Source: Metabacillus malikii (GTDB lineage Bacteria; Bacillota; Bacilli; Bacillales; Bacillaceae). Taken from it: a DNA stretch of 64,000 bases. The position numbers were made by a program, and so were the translations under genes. Location of the stretch: assembly GCF_030813355.1 (NCBI RefSeq), contig NZ_JAUSUD010000002.1:124001-188000 (forward strand). Direction: 5' to 3'. Positions 47,440-58,165 of this stretch are shown piece after piece (the first letter of the stretch is position 1; the number at the start of each line of letters is the position of its first letter). The notes under the pieces are model-generated. The model was not told the origin of the DNA and made no database searches. It saw only the letters and a list, made by a program, of their open reading frames with translations.

Positions 47440-49110
47440 ATGAAAAAATACTCAATCGGAGTAGATTATGGCACACAATCAGGTAGAGCTGTATTAGTAG
47501 AAGTCGGTACGGGTCGTGAAGTTGCTACGTCAGTTAAACCGTATACACATGGAGTTATAGTTGATTTTTTACCTGACGGTGTAACACAATTAGAGACTGA
47601 TTGGGCTTTACAGCATCCTACTGATTATATGGAAGTACTTAAAATCACAATTCCTGATGTTCTTAGCAAAGCAAATGCTTCACCTGATGAAGTAATTGGA
47701 ATCGGAATTGATTTCACAGCATCAACAGTTCTGCCAATTAAAGAAAACGGTACACCGTTATGTTTGTTGGAACGATATAAAAATAATCCACACGCTTACG
47801 TGAAGTTATGGAAACACCATGCTGCACAAAGTGAAACGAACATTCTTAATGAGGTAGCTCATCAGCGAGGGGAAAAATTCCTGCAAAGATATGGCGGGAA
47901 AATATCTTCTGAGTGGTTATTTCCGAAACTATGGCAAGTGTTAAATGAAGCACCTGAAATTTATCATGCAGCAGACAAATTCGTTGAGGCAACAGATTGG
48001 GTCATATTTCAATTGATTGGTGAGCTTAAAAGAAATAGTTGTACAACTGGCTATAAAGCAATGTGGCATAAACACGAAGGATATCCATCAAAGGATTTTT
48101 TTAAATCACTAGATAAGAAATTAGAACATGTTGTTGAAGAGAAGTTGGCTTCTGACGTTTATCCTATTGGGACTAAAGCAGGTGAACTAACAGAAAAGGC
48201 AGCAAAGCTAATTGGTTTAAATCCAAAAACAGCGGTTGCGATTGGTAATGTTGATGCACATGTTGCAGTACCTGCAGTTGGAATTACAGAGCCTGGTAAG
48301 CTTTTAATGATTATGGGGACTTCCACATGTCATATTGTTTTAGGTGAGGAAGAAAGAATAGTACCTGGTATGTGTGGAGTCGTTGAAGATGGTGTAATAC
48401 CAGGATTGATGGGATATGAAGCAGGCCAGTCCTGCGTCGGTGACATGCTCGAATGGTTTACTGTAAATAACATCCCAGTAAATTATCACGAAGAAGCTAA
48501 AGATAAAAAAATCGATATCCATCAATTGCTCACTGAGAAAGCTTCAAAGCTTCGTGTTGGTGAAAGCGGTTTAATTGCGTTAGACTGGTGGAATGGTAAT
48601 CGCTCTACACTAGTTGATGCAGACTTATCAGGATTACTTCTAGGGATGACGTTACAAACGAAGCCGGAAGAAATATACCGCACACTTATTGAAGCTACAG
48701 CATTTGGGACGCGAACGATTGTTGAAGCATTTAAAGGAAATGGTGTACCTATTAATGAAATATATGCATGTGGCGGTATTGCACATAAAAATTCATTCAT
48801 GATGCAAATATATGCAGATGTTTTGAATATGGAAATTAGCATTTCTGCTTCAACACAAACACCTGCACTAGGGTCAGCAATGTTTGGTGCAGTTGCAGCT
48901 GGCAAAGAGTGTGGTGGATATGATGACATTAAACAAGCTGCTAAAGAAATGGCGCGCTTGAAAGATATTGTTTATCGACCAAATCGAGAAAATGTAGAAA
49001 TTTATCAACAAATTTTCACTGAATATGCTCGCTTGTATGATTACTTTGGACGTGGTGCAAATGACGTCATGAAAAACTTAAAGCAAATCAAAAAGAAAAC
49101 TCGATTTTAA
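47440..49110 (+). CDS. araB: L-ribulokinase AraB
   Basis: This 556-residue FGGY-family kinase phosphorylates L-ribulose to L-ribulose-5-phosphate with ATP. The N-terminal phosphate-binding [41 protein letters not shown] and C-terminal [21 protein letters not shown] fit AraB rather than xylulokinase, and the length matches. ATG at 47440 follows GGGGTGA; the longer frame from 47365 lacks a ribosome site. The gene order araB-araD-araA differs from B. subtilis (araA-araB-araD). Confidence 0.94.
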   Translation: MKKYSIGVDYGTQSGRAVLVEVGTGREVATSVKPYTHGVIVDFLPDGVTQLETDWALQHPTDYMEVLKITIPDVLSKANASPDEVIGIGIDFTASTVLPIKENGTPLCLLERYKNNPHAYVKLWKHHAAQSETNILNEVAHQRGEKFLQRYGGKISSEWLFPKLWQVLNEAPEIYHAADKFVEATDWVIFQLIGELKRNSCTTGYKAMWHKHEGYPSKDFFKSLDKKLEHVVEEKLASDVYPIGTKAGELTEKAAKLIGLNPKTAVAIGNVDAHVAVPAVGITEPGKLLMIMGTSTCHIVLGEEERIVPGMCGVVEDGVIPGLMGYEAGQSCVGDMLEWFTVNNIPVNYHEEAKDKKIDIHQLLTEKASKLRVGESGLIALDWWNGNRSTLVDADLSGLLLGMTLQTKPEEIYRTLIEATAFGTRTIVEAFKGNGVPINEIYACGGIAHKNSFMMQIYADVLNMEISISASTQTPALGSAMFGAVAAGKECGGYDDIKQAAKEMARLKDIVYRPNRENVEIYQQIFTEYARLYDYFGRGANDVMKNLKQIKKKTRF

Positions 49111-49165
49111 TAGTAAATTGGGCAAATATTGAATCTAATTGAAGATGAAAAGGGAGATACTTAGA

Positions 49166-49867
49166 ATGCTTGAATCATTAAAACAGCAAGTGTTAGAAGC
49201 AAATCTGCTATTACCAAAATATCAAATGGTAACGTTTACTTGGGGAAATGTAAGTGGTATCGATCGCGAACATGGGCTTGTTGTCATTAAACCAAGTGGA
49301 GTTCCATATGATGAGTTGAAAGTAGAAGATTTAGTTGTTGTAAATTTAGATGGTGAGATAGTGGAGGGTGATTTAAGACCATCATCAGACACTGCTACAC
49401 ATCTAGCTTTATATAAGGCTTTTCCAAACTTAGGTGGGGTTGTCCATACACATTCACCATGGGCTACTAGCTGGGCACAGGCTGGCAGACCAATACCAGC
49501 ATTAGGGACAACTCACGCAGATTATTACTATGGTGAAATACCATGTACTCGTCCATTAACTGAAGACGAGATCACTCGTGCATATGAATTAGAAACAGGG
49601 AATGTCATCATTGAGACATTCACAAATAGAAACCTTGACCCGGTTGCGATGCCTGGTGTTCTAGTATCTGGACATGCACCTTTCTGTTGGGGTAAGGATG
49701 CTATGCAAGCGGTACACAATGCCGTAGTTTTAGAGGAAGTTGCTAAAATGGCATTGCATACGTACCAACTAAATCCTAGCATTCAACCAATTGACCAGTT
49801 TTTACTTGATAAACATTATCTACGTAAACATGGTGCAAACGCGTACTATGGTCAATCAAACAAATAA
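49166..49867 (+). CDS. araD: L-ribulose-5-phosphate 4-epimerase AraD
   Basis: This class II aldolase-like enzyme of 233 residues converts L-ribulose-5-phosphate to D-xylulose-5-phosphate. Diagnostic motifs are TWGNVSG and [10 protein letters not shown] (phosphate binding), SSDTATHL, and the zinc-binding [11 protein letters not shown] (two His) with SGHAPFCWG (third His). ATG at 49166 follows GGGAG at nine bases; the frame from 49139 begins before that site. It lies 55 bases after araB and 40 bases before araA. Confidence 0.94.
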   Translation: MLESLKQQVLEANLLLPKYQMVTFTWGNVSGIDREHGLVVIKPSGVPYDELKVEDLVVVNLDGEIVEGDLRPSSDTATHLALYKAFPNLGGVVHTHSPWATSWAQAGRPIPALGTTHADYYYGEIPCTRPLTEDEITRAYELETGNVIIETFTNRNLDPVAMPGVLVSGHAPFCWGKDAMQAVHNAVVLEEVAKMALHTYQLNPSIQPIDQFLLDKHYLRKHGANAYYGQSNK

Positions 49868-49907
49868 TTACAAAAAAAATTATTCATTATAAAATGGGGG
49901 AATTTCA

Positions 49908-51392
49908 ATGTTAACAGTAAAACCATATGAATTTTGGTTCGTAACAGGTAGTCAGGATCTTTATGGAGAGGAAACAATCCGTGAAGTTGAAGCAAATTCA
50001 CGAGTGATTACAGAAGGACTTGACCAAGATTCATCTGTTACTTATAAACTAGTATTTAAAACTGTACTTAAAGAAGCTGACTCAATTCGTCGTTTATGCT
50101 TAGAAGCGAACGCTGATGAAAATTGTGCAGGTATCATCACATGGATGCATACGTTCTCACCTGCTAAAATGTGGATTGCTGGATTATCGGCATTACAAAA
50201 ACCAATGTTGCACCTTCACACACAATTTAATCGTGATATTCCTTGGGATAGTATTGATATGGATTTCATGAATACTAACCAATCTGCACACGGTGACCGT
50301 GAATTTGGTTTTATGGGTAGCAGATTAAATGTTAAACGTAAAGTAGTTGTTGGACATTGGGAAAACGCTGAAGTAAGACAAACAATTGGTAGCTGGATGC
50401 GTACAGCAGTTGCATTCTCAGAAAGCAAGCATTTAAAAGTGGCACGTTTTGGCGACAATATGCGTAACGTTGCAGTTACTGAAGGTGACAAAGTTGAAGC
50501 ACAAATAAAACTTGGCTGGACTGTTGACGGATTTGGAATCGGTGATTTAGTTCAACGTGTAAACGATGTAACAGAAGAACAAGTTGATGAATTAATGAAA
50601 GAATATGCAGAACAGTATGACATCGTACCAGAAGGACAAGTAGATGGTCCAGTACGTGATTCGATTCGTTACCAAGCTAGAATTGAATTAGGAATGAAAG
50701 CTTTCTTAGAAGCTGGAAACTATACTGCATTTACGACAACATTCGAAGATCTACATGGGATGAAGCAATTACCAGGTCTTGCAGTACAACGATTAATGGC
50801 ACAAGGCTATGGTTTTGCAGGTGAAGGTGACTGGAAAACAGCAGCACTACTTCGTCTTTCAAAAATAATTGCAAATAATGAAGATACTTCATTCATGGAA
50901 GATTACACATACCACTTTGAGCCAGGTAATGAATTAGTGCTTGGATCACATATGCTTGAAGTATGTCCGACAATTACTGCAACAAAACCAAAAATTGCAG
51001 TACATCCATTAGGTATCGGTGGTAAGGAAGATCCAGCTCGTTTAATATTCAATGGTAAGGGTGGAGCAGCATTAAATGCATCGATTATTGACATCGGACA
51101 TCGTTTCCGCCTAATTGTTAACGAAGTAGATGCAGTTCAACCAGAAATTGATATGCCAAACCTTCCAGTAGCACGAGTACTTTGGACTCCACAACCTAAC
51201 TTAAGTGAAGGTGCGGAAAACTGGATCGTTGCCGGTGGCGCACACCATACTGTTTTCTCTTATAAAGTAACAGTTGATCAATTAAGAGATTTTGCCGAGT
51301 TAGTTGGTATTGAATGTGTCGTTATCAATAATGATACAAACAAGCATGCCTTTAAAAATGAATTACGTTGGAATGACGTAGTTTATAAATAA
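49908..51392 (+). CDS. araA: L-arabinose isomerase AraA
   Basis: This 494-residue enzyme converts L-arabinose to L-ribulose using a divalent metal such as Mn. The N-terminus EFWFVTGSQDLYGEE, the TWMHTFSPAKMWI segment and the catalytic region TTFEDLHGMKQLPGLAVQRL are strongly conserved in AraA, as are the metal ligands in the later HMLEVCP region. ATG follows ATGGGGG. It is the last gene of the araBDA unit, closed by a strong terminator. Confidence 0.95.
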   Translation: MLTVKPYEFWFVTGSQDLYGEETIREVEANSRVITEGLDQDSSVTYKLVFKTVLKEADSIRRLCLEANADENCAGIITWMHTFSPAKMWIAGLSALQKPMLHLHTQFNRDIPWDSIDMDFMNTNQSAHGDREFGFMGSRLNVKRKVVVGHWENAEVRQTIGSWMRTAVAFSESKHLKVARFGDNMRNVAVTEGDKVEAQIKLGWTVDGFGIGDLVQRVNDVTEEQVDELMKEYAEQYDIVPEGQVDGPVRDSIRYQARIELGMKAFLEAGNYTAFTTTFEDLHGMKQLPGLAVQRLMAQGYGFAGEGDWKTAALLRLSKIIANNEDTSFMEDYTYHFEPGNELVLGSHMLEVCPTITATKPKIAVHPLGIGGKEDPARLIFNGKGGAALNASIIDIGHRFRLIVNEVDAVQPEIDMPNLPVARVLWTPQPNLSEGAENWIVAGGAHHTVFSYKVTVDQLRDFAELVGIECVVINNDTNKHAFKNELRWNDVVYK

Positions 51393-51400
51393 TTATAAAA

Positions 51401-51453
51401 AAAATGAGGTAGATGGATTTAGCAATGATTCAGTTGTTCTACCTCATTTTTTC
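51401..51453 (+). terminator. Terminator after araA
   Basis: AAAATGAGGTAGA (51401-51413) pairs perfectly with TCTACCTCATTTT (51438-51450), with an A-tract before and T's after. Confidence 0.9.
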
Positions 51454-51553
51454 TAATCTAGAAATGTAAGGGCTTTATTTATTTTGTTGGATTTCTTGTA
51501 TAACGATTTTAGTAGTTTTCTATTTTAATATAAATCAAAGGTTGGGATGAGTA

Positions 51554-53041
51554 ATGACAAATACTGTTGTTGTGAATGCAGATGTTGAAAAAGGAAAAAT
51601 AAATAAAAATATTTATGGTCATTTTGCTGAACATTTAGGGCGTTGTATTTACGAAGGTATTTGGGTTGGAGAAGACTCAGCAATCCCTAATACAAAAGGA
51701 ATTCGTAACGATGTATTAGAGGCATTAAAGCAAATAAATATCCCGGTGCTTCGTTGGCCTGGTGGTTGTTTTGCAGATGAATATCATTGGAAAGATGGGG
51801 TTGGACCAAGAGAAAATCGTAAACGTATGGTTAACACGCATTGGGGTGGCGTTGTAGAAAATAACCACTTTGGTACCCATGAATTCATGCTTCTTTGTGA
51901 TTTATTAGGTTGTGAACCATACATATGCGGAAATGTCGGTAGTGGAACTGTTCAAGAAATGTCAGAGTGGGTTGAATATATGACGTTTGACGGTGAATCA
52001 CCGATGGCAAATTGGAGACAAGAAAATGGCAGAGAAGATCCATGGAAATTAAAATACTTTGGTGTTGGCAACGAGAACTGGGGCTGTGGGGGCAATATGC
52101 GTCCAGAATACTATGCTGATCTTTATCGTCGTTATCAAACATATGTAAGAAACTATGGTGATAATAAACTATATAAAATTGCTGGTGGCGCAAATATCGA
52201 TGATTATAACTGGACAGAAGTGTTAATGCGTGAAGCTGGTCATTTCATGGATGGCTTAAGCTTACACTACTATACGATACCTGGAGACTTCTGGTTAGGC
52301 AAAGGTGCTGCTACAGGATTCCCAGAAGATGAATGGTTCATCACTATGCAAAAGGCGTTGCATATGGATGAATTAATCACAAGACATGGTACGATAATGG
52401 ATAAATACGACCCTGAAAAACGAATTGGTATGATCGTTGATGAATGGGGTACATGGTTTGATGTTGAGCCTGGTACGAACCCAGGGTTTTTATATCAGCA
52501 AAATACGATTCGTGATGCTTTAGTTGCTGCAATACATTTTCATATTTTCCAAGAGCATTGTGATCGTGTTCAAATGACGAATATCGCACAAACAGTTAAT
52601 GTACTACAAGCAATGGTGTTAACTGAAGGTGAAAAGATGCTATTAACACCAACATACCATGTGTTTGATATGTATAAAGTACACCAAGATGCAACACTTT
52701 TAGCCGTCGATGTGAACGTAGGAAAGTATAAATACAATGACCAAGAAATCGATCAAGTAACAGTTTCTGCTTCAAAAGATAAAGATGGTAAAGTTCATAT
52801 TAGTTTATGTAACATTGACCATAAAGAGGCAGCTTCATTATCAATTAATCTTCGTGGGCTTAAAGATACAAACGCAAATGTAACAGGAACTATTTTAACA
52901 GCAGATACAATGGATGCACATAATACTTTTGAAAATCCTGATGCTATTAAACCAGTTGCTTTCACTGAAGCTGCACTAGAAAATGAACAATTAAATGTAA
53001 CGTTACCTCCAATGTCAGTGGTTATGTTAACGATTGAGTAA
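51554..53041 (+). CDS. abfA: Intracellular alpha-L-arabinofuranosidase AbfA (GH51)
   Basis: This 495-residue glycoside hydrolase family 51 enzyme has the N-terminal [20 protein letters not shown], acid/base Glu174 in GVGNENWG and nucleophile Glu297 in IVDEWGTW. The aromatic LHYYTIPG loop and C-terminal beta-sandwich (from about residue 395) are in place. It has no signal peptide, so it releases terminal L-arabinofuranose from imported oligosaccharides in the cytoplasm. It has a GGTTGGGATGAG site before ATG and no operator recognised in the 100 bases after the araA terminator. It may therefore use readthrough from araA or an unrecognised promoter. Confidence 0.94.
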   Translation: MTNTVVVNADVEKGKINKNIYGHFAEHLGRCIYEGIWVGEDSAIPNTKGIRNDVLEALKQINIPVLRWPGGCFADEYHWKDGVGPRENRKRMVNTHWGGVVENNHFGTHEFMLLCDLLGCEPYICGNVGSGTVQEMSEWVEYMTFDGESPMANWRQENGREDPWKLKYFGVGNENWGCGGNMRPEYYADLYRRYQTYVRNYGDNKLYKIAGGANIDDYNWTEVLMREAGHFMDGLSLHYYTIPGDFWLGKGAATGFPEDEWFITMQKALHMDELITRHGTIMDKYDPEKRIGMIVDEWGTWFDVEPGTNPGFLYQQNTIRDALVAAIHFHIFQEHCDRVQMTNIAQTVNVLQAMVLTEGEKMLLTPTYHVFDMYKVHQDATLLAVDVNVGKYKYNDQEIDQVTVSASKDKDGKVHISLCNIDHKEAASLSINLRGLKDTNANVTGTILTADTMDAHNTFENPDAIKPVAFTEAALENEQLNVTLPPMSVVMLTIE

Positions 53042-53061
53042 GGAAAAGGGCTGATAGTCTT

Positions 53062-53319
53062 ATGACGACAAAAGTATGTAAAGGCTGTTCAAATAATGTC
53101 ATCGTAAAACGTGACGAAATGAATCATATTCTTTCAAAAATAGATATAGATGACAATCAAATTGTTTCGGATGAGGAATATGCTAATCGGCTAAATACAT
53201 GCAATAGTTGTGAGTCGTTCATGTATGGCTCAACGTGTGCGCATAGTGGCTGTCTCGTTGAATTTCGTGCGAAGTTTTCAAATAAGCTATGTCCTAGCCC
53301 GTCTGGTTCTAGATGGTAA
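53062..53319 (+). CDS. Small Cys-rich protein (DUF6171-like)
   Basis: This 85-residue protein has Cys7-x2-Cys10 and a later cluster NTCNSCESFMYGSTCAHSGCLV, which looks like a zinc- or metal-binding site, and ends in KLCPSPSGSRW. It resembles the DUF6171 family of small Bacillus proteins of unknown function; family assignment is from memory of the Cys pattern. It starts 20 bases after abfA and is probably co-transcribed. Confidence 0.65.
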   Translation: MTTKVCKGCSNNVIVKRDEMNHILSKIDIDDNQIVSDEEYANRLNTCNSCESFMYGSTCAHSGCLVEFRAKFSNKLCPSPSGSRW

Positions 53320-53576
53320 ATTTCGCTACTATGTTTCATACTGATTTTCGTACACTATGTTGATTGGAGCGGATGCACTTAAAATTTTTAATAGAGTAGT
53401 ATGCATAGGAGAGTTATTATAGAAGCACTTCTCTATCGATCCCGGACCACCGTCGGAAGAAAAATGCATTCGTCTACCAATCAAGTTTCAGTTTTGACAG
53501 AGTCATATGAATGTATAAAGTAATGTGGTGTACATGTTAAATTGGTAACAGGAAATTAGAAATATAAAAGTATTTC

Positions 53577-53636
53577 ATGATATATGGTTGTTCTCTCAGT
53601 TGTAATAAATGAGGGAACGCTGTATATCATTTTTAA
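53577..53636 (+). terminator. Terminator after abfA and the small Cys protein gene
   Basis: A long imperfect stem has ATGATATA and GTTC-CTCA blocks in the left arm and TGAG-GAAC and TATATCAT in the right, followed by TTTTTAA. The region 53320-53576 before it holds no recognised gene. Confidence 0.6.
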
Positions 53637-53645
53637 TGTCTGTTA

Positions 53646-53676
53646 ATGTAAGCGTTTTCTACTAGGTGAAAGGAGG
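53646..53676 (+). promoter_or_regulatory. cre-like site and STAB-SD-like sequence in the abnA leader
   Basis: ATGTAAGCGTTTTCT (53646-53660) fits the cre consensus except for the last base. GAAAGGAGG (53668-53676), continued by TGAT, is a near-perfect anti-16S sequence identical to the STAB-SD mRNA stabiliser of Bacillus cry3A. Only a three-codon frame (ATG ATA GGT, stop) follows it, and the real abnA start is 140 bases downstream. Confidence 0.6.
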
Positions 53677-53818
53677 TGATGATAGGTTAATATAACTAGA
53701 AATACGGTTTATTTTACATTTCTATTAGAAATTTTGGTAGTTTTGTAGAAAAGTCAAACAATGTGAACCCGCAAGTAACAAATGAGCAATGGGTAAGACA
53801 AAAAGAGGAGGAATGACA

Positions 53819-54778
53819 ATGAAAATGGTAAAACCATTTGTATGGGTAATGATTATTTTTCTAATGTTAGCTATTCCACAGCCAGCTAGTGGAGCTTTTT
53901 GGAATGTAACGGGTGAGAAGATGATTCACGACCCTTCGTTAATAAAGGAAGGGAATACATGGTATGTGTTTGGAACCGGTGAAGCTAATAAAAATGGAAT
54001 TCGTGTGTTACGGTCAGATAATGGGACAAATTGGTATACGACTCCAGTGATTTTTCCTACAGCCCCGTCATGGTGGAAAACGTATGTACCTAATCATGAA
54101 TCGAATCAATGGGCTCCAGATATACAATATTATAATGGTAGGTACTGGCTTTACTATTCAGTATCTAGTTTCGGGTCTAACAACTCGTTAATAGGTTTAT
54201 TATCTACACATAGTATCTCATCAGGTCAATGGCGGGATGATGGTTTAGTTGTACGCTCTACATCTTCAAGTAATTTTAATGCAATTGATGGGGATTTAGT
54301 CATTGATAAAGATGGGAACCCATGGCTCTCATATGGGTCTTTTTGGAGTGGGATCAAATTAACTCGTTTAGATAAAAATACTATGAAGCCAACAGGATCA
54401 GTCTATTCAATTGCATCAAGACCAAATATACCAAATAATCCAATTGAGGCACCAAGTATCACATATCGAAACGGCTATTACTACCTATTTGTTTCATTTG
54501 ATAGATGTTGTAACGGTGTTAATAGTACGTATAAAATTGCCTATGGTAGATCAAAAAATATTACTGGTCCGTATGTAGATAAAAATGGCGTAAGTATGAT
54601 GAATGGCGGAGGGACAATTCTTGATGCAGGAAACGATGTTTGGAAGGGTCCGGGACATCAGGATGTATACAATAATAACATCATCATAAGACATGCTTAC
54701 GATGCTACGAACAATGGAATGCCGACAATGTTAATAAATGATTTATATTGGGATTCTCAAGGATGGCCTTCCTATTAA
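53819..54778 (+). CDS. abnA: Secreted endo-1,5-alpha-L-arabinanase AbnA (GH43)
   Basis: This 319-residue protein has a signal peptide (basic start, hydrophobic core, cleavage after PASG or nearby) and a GH43 five-bladed propeller. Catalytic Asp is in MIHDPSLI, the second Asp in NAIDGDLV, the Glu in NPIEAPSITY, and the conserved His in KGPGHQDVY. It matches the small single-domain secreted arabinanases of Bacillus. ATG at 53819 lies 7 bases after AGAGGAGG; the ATG at 53813 is too close. It degrades arabinan backbone outside the cell, providing oligosaccharides for the ABC importers. A cre-like site in its leader suggests glucose repression. Confidence 0.92.
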   Translation: MKMVKPFVWVMIIFLMLAIPQPASGAFWNVTGEKMIHDPSLIKEGNTWYVFGTGEANKNGIRVLRSDNGTNWYTTPVIFPTAPSWWKTYVPNHESNQWAPDIQYYNGRYWLYYSVSSFGSNNSLIGLLSTHSISSGQWRDDGLVVRSTSSSNFNAIDGDLVIDKDGNPWLSYGSFWSGIKLTRLDKNTMKPTGSVYSIASRPNIPNNPIEAPSITYRNGYYYLFVSFDRCCNGVNSTYKIAYGRSKNITGPYVDKNGVSMMNGGGTILDAGNDVWKGPGHQDVYNNNIIIRHAYDATNNGMPTMLINDLYWDSQGWPSY

Positions 54779-54795
54779 TGGATGTAGATTACCAC

Positions 54796-54824
54796 TTGCA
54801 TTATAGAAAAATTTTTAGTATTAT
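54796..54824 (+). promoter_or_regulatory. Promoter of the 6S RNA candidate
   Basis: TTGCAT (54796-54801), 17 bases, TATTAT (54819-54824). The predicted start near 54831 coincides with the first bases of the closing stem. Confidence 0.55.
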
Positions 54825-54830
54825 AACACT

Positions 54831-55012
54831 ACAAGCTGCGCTGTACGCAATCTTTATAAAGTTTTAACCTTTAAGCTGAAATAGGGAGTTTTATATTGAA
54901 GACGGAATATCATGCCTTCATTGCGTAGAGGACGATATGAAAGCTTCTGCAAACACCCACTTGTAGGAGTGGTGGTTTAAAACTCTATAATTATGATGCG
55001 GCAATCGCGGCA
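54831..55012 (+). ncRNA. ssrS: 6S RNA (SsrS)
   Basis: This 182-base non-coding stretch has the 6S plan. The ends close as GCTGCG (from 54835) and CGCGGC (near 55006-55011). A large AT-rich central bubble follows, whose 5' side contains AGTTTTAACC, resembling the pRNA template region of B. subtilis 6S-1. The next stem pairs GGAGTTTTA with TAAAACTC. A terminal hairpin uses CACCCACT and AGTGGTGG. 6S RNA mimics an open promoter and binds the sigma-A RNA polymerase holoenzyme. It has its own promoter and terminator and no open reading frame. The call rests on structure and remembered sequence patterns; a covariance search would settle it. Confidence 0.7.
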
Positions 55013-55027
55013 CCCTATTTAAACGAT

Positions 55028-55066
55028 AAACCCGTTTCTCTTTCTAGAGGATCGGGTTTTTATTGT
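55028..55066 (+). terminator. Terminator of the 6S RNA unit
   Basis: AAACCCG (55028-55034) pairs with CGGGTTT (55053-55059), followed by T-rich TTATTG; an inner CTCT/AGAG pair extends the hairpin. Confidence 0.8.
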
Positions 55067-55243
55067 TTTAAAATATTTATTTAGATTGTAGTAGTTTGAC
55101 TGGAACTGAGTTTTGAAAATGCTGCTTTAGGAAAATTTTGCAGATAAATATTTAAGGATAAAAATTAGGCTGATTTCATAATTGTTTGGTAAACGTAGGG
55201 GGGAATCGAATTATCGGAAATAGATTTAACGAAAAAACAAGAG

Positions 55244-55285
55244 GTGACTCAAATGAGAGCATTAATACTTTGGGTTTTGAGTCAC
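55244..55285 (-). terminator. Terminator of the YitT gene
   Basis: GTGACTCAAA (55244-55253) pairs with TTTGAGTCAC (55276-55285). On the minus strand the stem is followed by CTCTTGTTTTTTCG, so it ends the minus-strand gene. Confidence 0.75.
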
Positions 55286-55313
55286 ATAACTATATTTCAT
55301 AAATCCTTTACTT

Positions 55314-56177
55314 TTAGTGAATCGCTGATTTAAATCGTCCGCCATGTGACTCCTGTGTATCCATTATCGTAGTAAAAGCTTTTCCGTCAATTTCGGATAC
55401 GATAGATTTTAATTTAGCAACCTCTAAGCGTGTCACAACAACGTAAATAACCTCTTTGTCCATATCATGGTAACCACCTTTACCATATAGCTTCGTTACT
55501 CCACGCCCGAGACGTTGTGTGATAGCATCAGCAAGCTCATCATATTCATCTGAAACGATTATAGCGGCTTTTGTTTCATCGAGACCTTGGATTACTGCAT
55601 CAATCGTTTTTGCGGCAATATAGTACGTGAGAATCGAATACATTGCTTGTTCCCACCCTAAAACAAATCCTGCCCAGCCAAAAACAAATACGTTAAAAAT
55701 CATAACAAATTCTCCAACTGAAAAGGGTATACGCTTTGATAATAATATACCTAATATTTCAGTACCATCTAATGCTCCCCCATTTCGGATAACAAGTCCA
55801 ACACCTGCGCCTAACAACAAACCGCCGAATACAGTAGCGAGTAACGGCTCTTTCGTGAATGCAGCAAAATGATGTAAGTTGGATTCAATAACTGCTAATA
55901 AGATAATGCTGAAAATTGAGGAGATAAAGAAGTTTTTTCCGATATTTTTATAGCCTGCATATAGAAATGGTATATTAATGATTAATACGAGTATACCGAA
56001 GCTAATATCAGTTAAATAATTTATTAATAATGAAATTCCGATTATTCCACCGTCAATAATTGAGTTTGGAACTAAAAATAATTCAATTGCTGCAGCTGCA
56101 AGTGTTGCACCGACCATCATCAAAATGTAACGCATCATCAAATGTGACTTGCTTTCATGTTTATGTTGTTTCCCCAT
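55314..56177 (-). CDS. YitT family membrane protein (DUF2179)
   Basis: This 287-residue protein has five to six hydrophobic segments in the first 190 residues ([20 protein letters not shown] near the start; [19 protein letters not shown] in the middle) and a C-terminal soluble DUF2179 domain (about 205-285, [37 protein letters not shown]). YitT-type proteins are widespread in Bacillaceae but lack a firm function. ATG follows AAAGGTG. It is a single-gene unit with a clear minus-strand terminator. Confidence 0.87.
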   Translation of the reverse strand: MGKQHKHESKSHLMMRYILMMVGATLAAAAIELFLVPNSIIDGGIIGISLLINYLTDISFGILVLIINIPFLYAGYKNIGKNFFISSIFSIILLAVIESNLHHFAAFTKEPLLATVFGGLLLGAGVGLVIRNGGALDGTEILGILLSKRIPFSVGEFVMIFNVFVFGWAGFVLGWEQAMYSILTYYIAAKTIDAVIQGLDETKAAIIVSDEYDELADAITQRLGRGVTKLYGKGGYHDMDKEVIYVVVTRLEVAKLKSIVSEIDGKAFTTIMDTQESHGGRFKSAIH

Positions 56178-56419
56178 ATAGTAACACCTTTCTAATATAA
56201 TCTTGATTCAAAAATGAAATGGATTAAGATGGATTTTTTATTCATGCAAATGCAAGTATAAGCGAAGAAAGATAGAAGGATGATTGGACACCATTTATAT
56301 TATATTCCTTTATCCATTTATTGTCTATTTTAGATAGTTAGCGGTGGTGTAGCACTTTTTCCTAATGAATACAGCGATTCATGACAAAGTTAGAGTAGAT
56401 TTAATTTTTCAATTAATTA

Positions 56420-56794
56420 GGCAATTTTCGTAAACATTATTGCTTTTAACTGAGTTGTCGTTTAGGCTTTGTCTCTTGCAGTACTCACGGGCAGCGGGGT
56501 GGGTGGTGAGCATCATAGCTCCGGCAGCACGAACAAGCAAACTTCAGGTCATCTCCCTACAATAAGTCATCTTCGATTCGCCATACGGCTCATCGTGATT
56601 CCTTTGGTCTTAGTCGATGCCCGTCTCTAGTTTGTACGTCGATGGGCAATCCGCCTACGCTTTTCGTTCTCCTCAGCGTAAACGCTTGCTCACGTCTCAT
56701 TTCTCCCACGCATCCCGCAGGAGTCTCTCAGGTCAGCTCCAACAAACCCTTAAAAAGGTTAGTGCAAAAAGCCACAATCTTTTAGAAAACAGCC
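56420..56794. repeat. Interspersed GC-rich repeat with terminal inverted repeats, copy 3
   Basis: This 375-bp copy begins GGCAATTTTCGTAAACATTA and ends CACAATCTTTTAGAAAACAGCC-like bases. Its core is close to copy 1 and copy 5 (TACGTCGATGGGCAA, CTACGCTTTTCGTTCTCCTC). It lies between the YitT and xylR genes, both on the minus strand. Downstream, 56870-56876 GGTGACT and 56963-56969 AGTCACC may form a weak terminator for xylR; nothing else is seen in 56178-57001. Confidence 0.85.
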
Positions 56795-57001
56795 ATTAAT
56801 TAAGAGTGGAAAATAGATGAATAATAGAAGTGAAGATAGATGAGGCTTAGCTAATATTTAAGTAATAAAGGTGACTTATTGATGCCTGTCTCTCCAACAA
56901 TCACCGATAGAAATGTGATAGATTTAATCTATAGTGTGTGGAGGACTGGCTCTTAGGTATTGAGTCACCTCTATTTGTGTATTTATTGAATTTTAGATGT
57001 A

Positions 57002-58165
57002 CTAACCTTCATTTATTTCATTTTGAAGGAATTCTTCGAATGCAAAGGCTGCAACTCCTAATGCTGCAGAATGCGTTAAATGTTCAGAAAAGTTAATTTG
57101 TAAGTTTTTTTGTTGAAAGGCAAGTGCATGTGATTGTACGATTTGTTGAAGCGGTTCTTCAATCCAGTTTTTCGCAGTTGCTAGGCGATTACCGATAATG
57201 ATTTGTTCTGGGTTAAAAGTATTTATAATATTATTTATTCCGTAACCTAAATACATTCCGATTTCCCGAAACAGTTCAATTGCTTTATCATCATTGCGCT
57301 TAGCTTGAGTGATAATCGATTCTAAAGATGGATTGTTTATATCTTTTGCTTTATCGATGAGAGCATGCTCAGAAGCGTAAACCTCCCAGCAACCTTTACT
57401 GCCACAACTGCAAGGAGAACCATCAATTTGAATGACCATATGTCCCATTTCTCCGGAAAAACCGTTCAGACCTTGGTAAAGTTGGTTATTTAATATTAAA
57501 CCGACACCGATCCCTATTCCGACACTTACATAAATGATATCTTTATAATTTTTACCAATTCCAAATTGTTTCTCTCCATATGCACCTGCATTAGCCTCGT
57601 TTTCTACATAAACAGGGATGCGAAATTCTTCTTCAAGCGGCTGTTTAATCTCACAATTTTTCCAACCTAAGTTTGGTGCTAATAATATATTTCCTTGTTT
57701 GCTGACAATACCCGGAATCCCAATTCCAATCCCTACTACGCCGTATGGGCTATCAGGTAAACGCTTAATAAGTTTCGAAATGATTGACTTTACATGTTCT
57801 AATACATTTGAAAAGATCGTGTCTTTAATATGAAGTTTTTGCTCACTGATAATTGTACCTTTTAAATCAGTTGCTACCCCTAAAATATAGTTAACACCAA
57901 TGTCAATCCCAATTGAATAGCCAGCTAAATTTTGATAATGAAGCAGTAACGGACGGCGACCACCGCTTGACTCTCCGGGACCAGATTCATATATTAACTT
58001 TTTTTCCAATAGTTCATTTACTAGAGAAGATACTGTTGCTTTATTAAGACCTGAGACTTGTGCAATATCAGCTCTAGAGATTGGTTCTTTTTCGATGATT
58101 GTTTGAAAAACAAGGGAAGTATTGTTTTTCTTCACTACCTGTTGGTTCCATGTTATTCTTTCCAA
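57002..58165 (-). CDS. xylR: Xylose repressor XylR (ROK family)
   Basis: This 387-residue ROK repressor has an N-terminal winged helix (about residues 15-65, ISRADIAQVSGLNKATVSSLV) and a C-terminal ROK kinase-like domain. The latter has GIDIGVNYILGVATDLKG, the GEMGHM motif and the zinc site CSCGSKGCWE with three Cys. Length and layout match XylR of Bacillus, which is released by xylose. TTG at 58165 follows GGGTGA. It is divergent from xylB, and an operator-like dyad lies in between. No xylose isomerase gene is in this window. Confidence 0.88.
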   Translation of the reverse strand: MERITWNQQVVKKNNTSLVFQTIIEKEPISRADIAQVSGLNKATVSSLVNELLEKKLIYESGPGESSGGRRPLLLHYQNLAGYSIGIDIGVNYILGVATDLKGTIISEQKLHIKDTIFSNVLEHVKSIISKLIKRLPDSPYGVVGIGIGIPGIVSKQGNILLAPNLGWKNCEIKQPLEEEFRIPVYVENEANAGAYGEKQFGIGKNYKDIIYVSVGIGIGVGLILNNQLYQGLNGFSGEMGHMVIQIDGSPCSCGSKGCWEVYASEHALIDKAKDINNPSLESIITQAKRNDDKAIELFREIGMYLGYGINNIINTFNPEQIIIGNRLATAKNWIEEPLQQIVQSHALAFQQKNLQINFSEHLTHSAALGVAAFAFEEFLQNEINEG

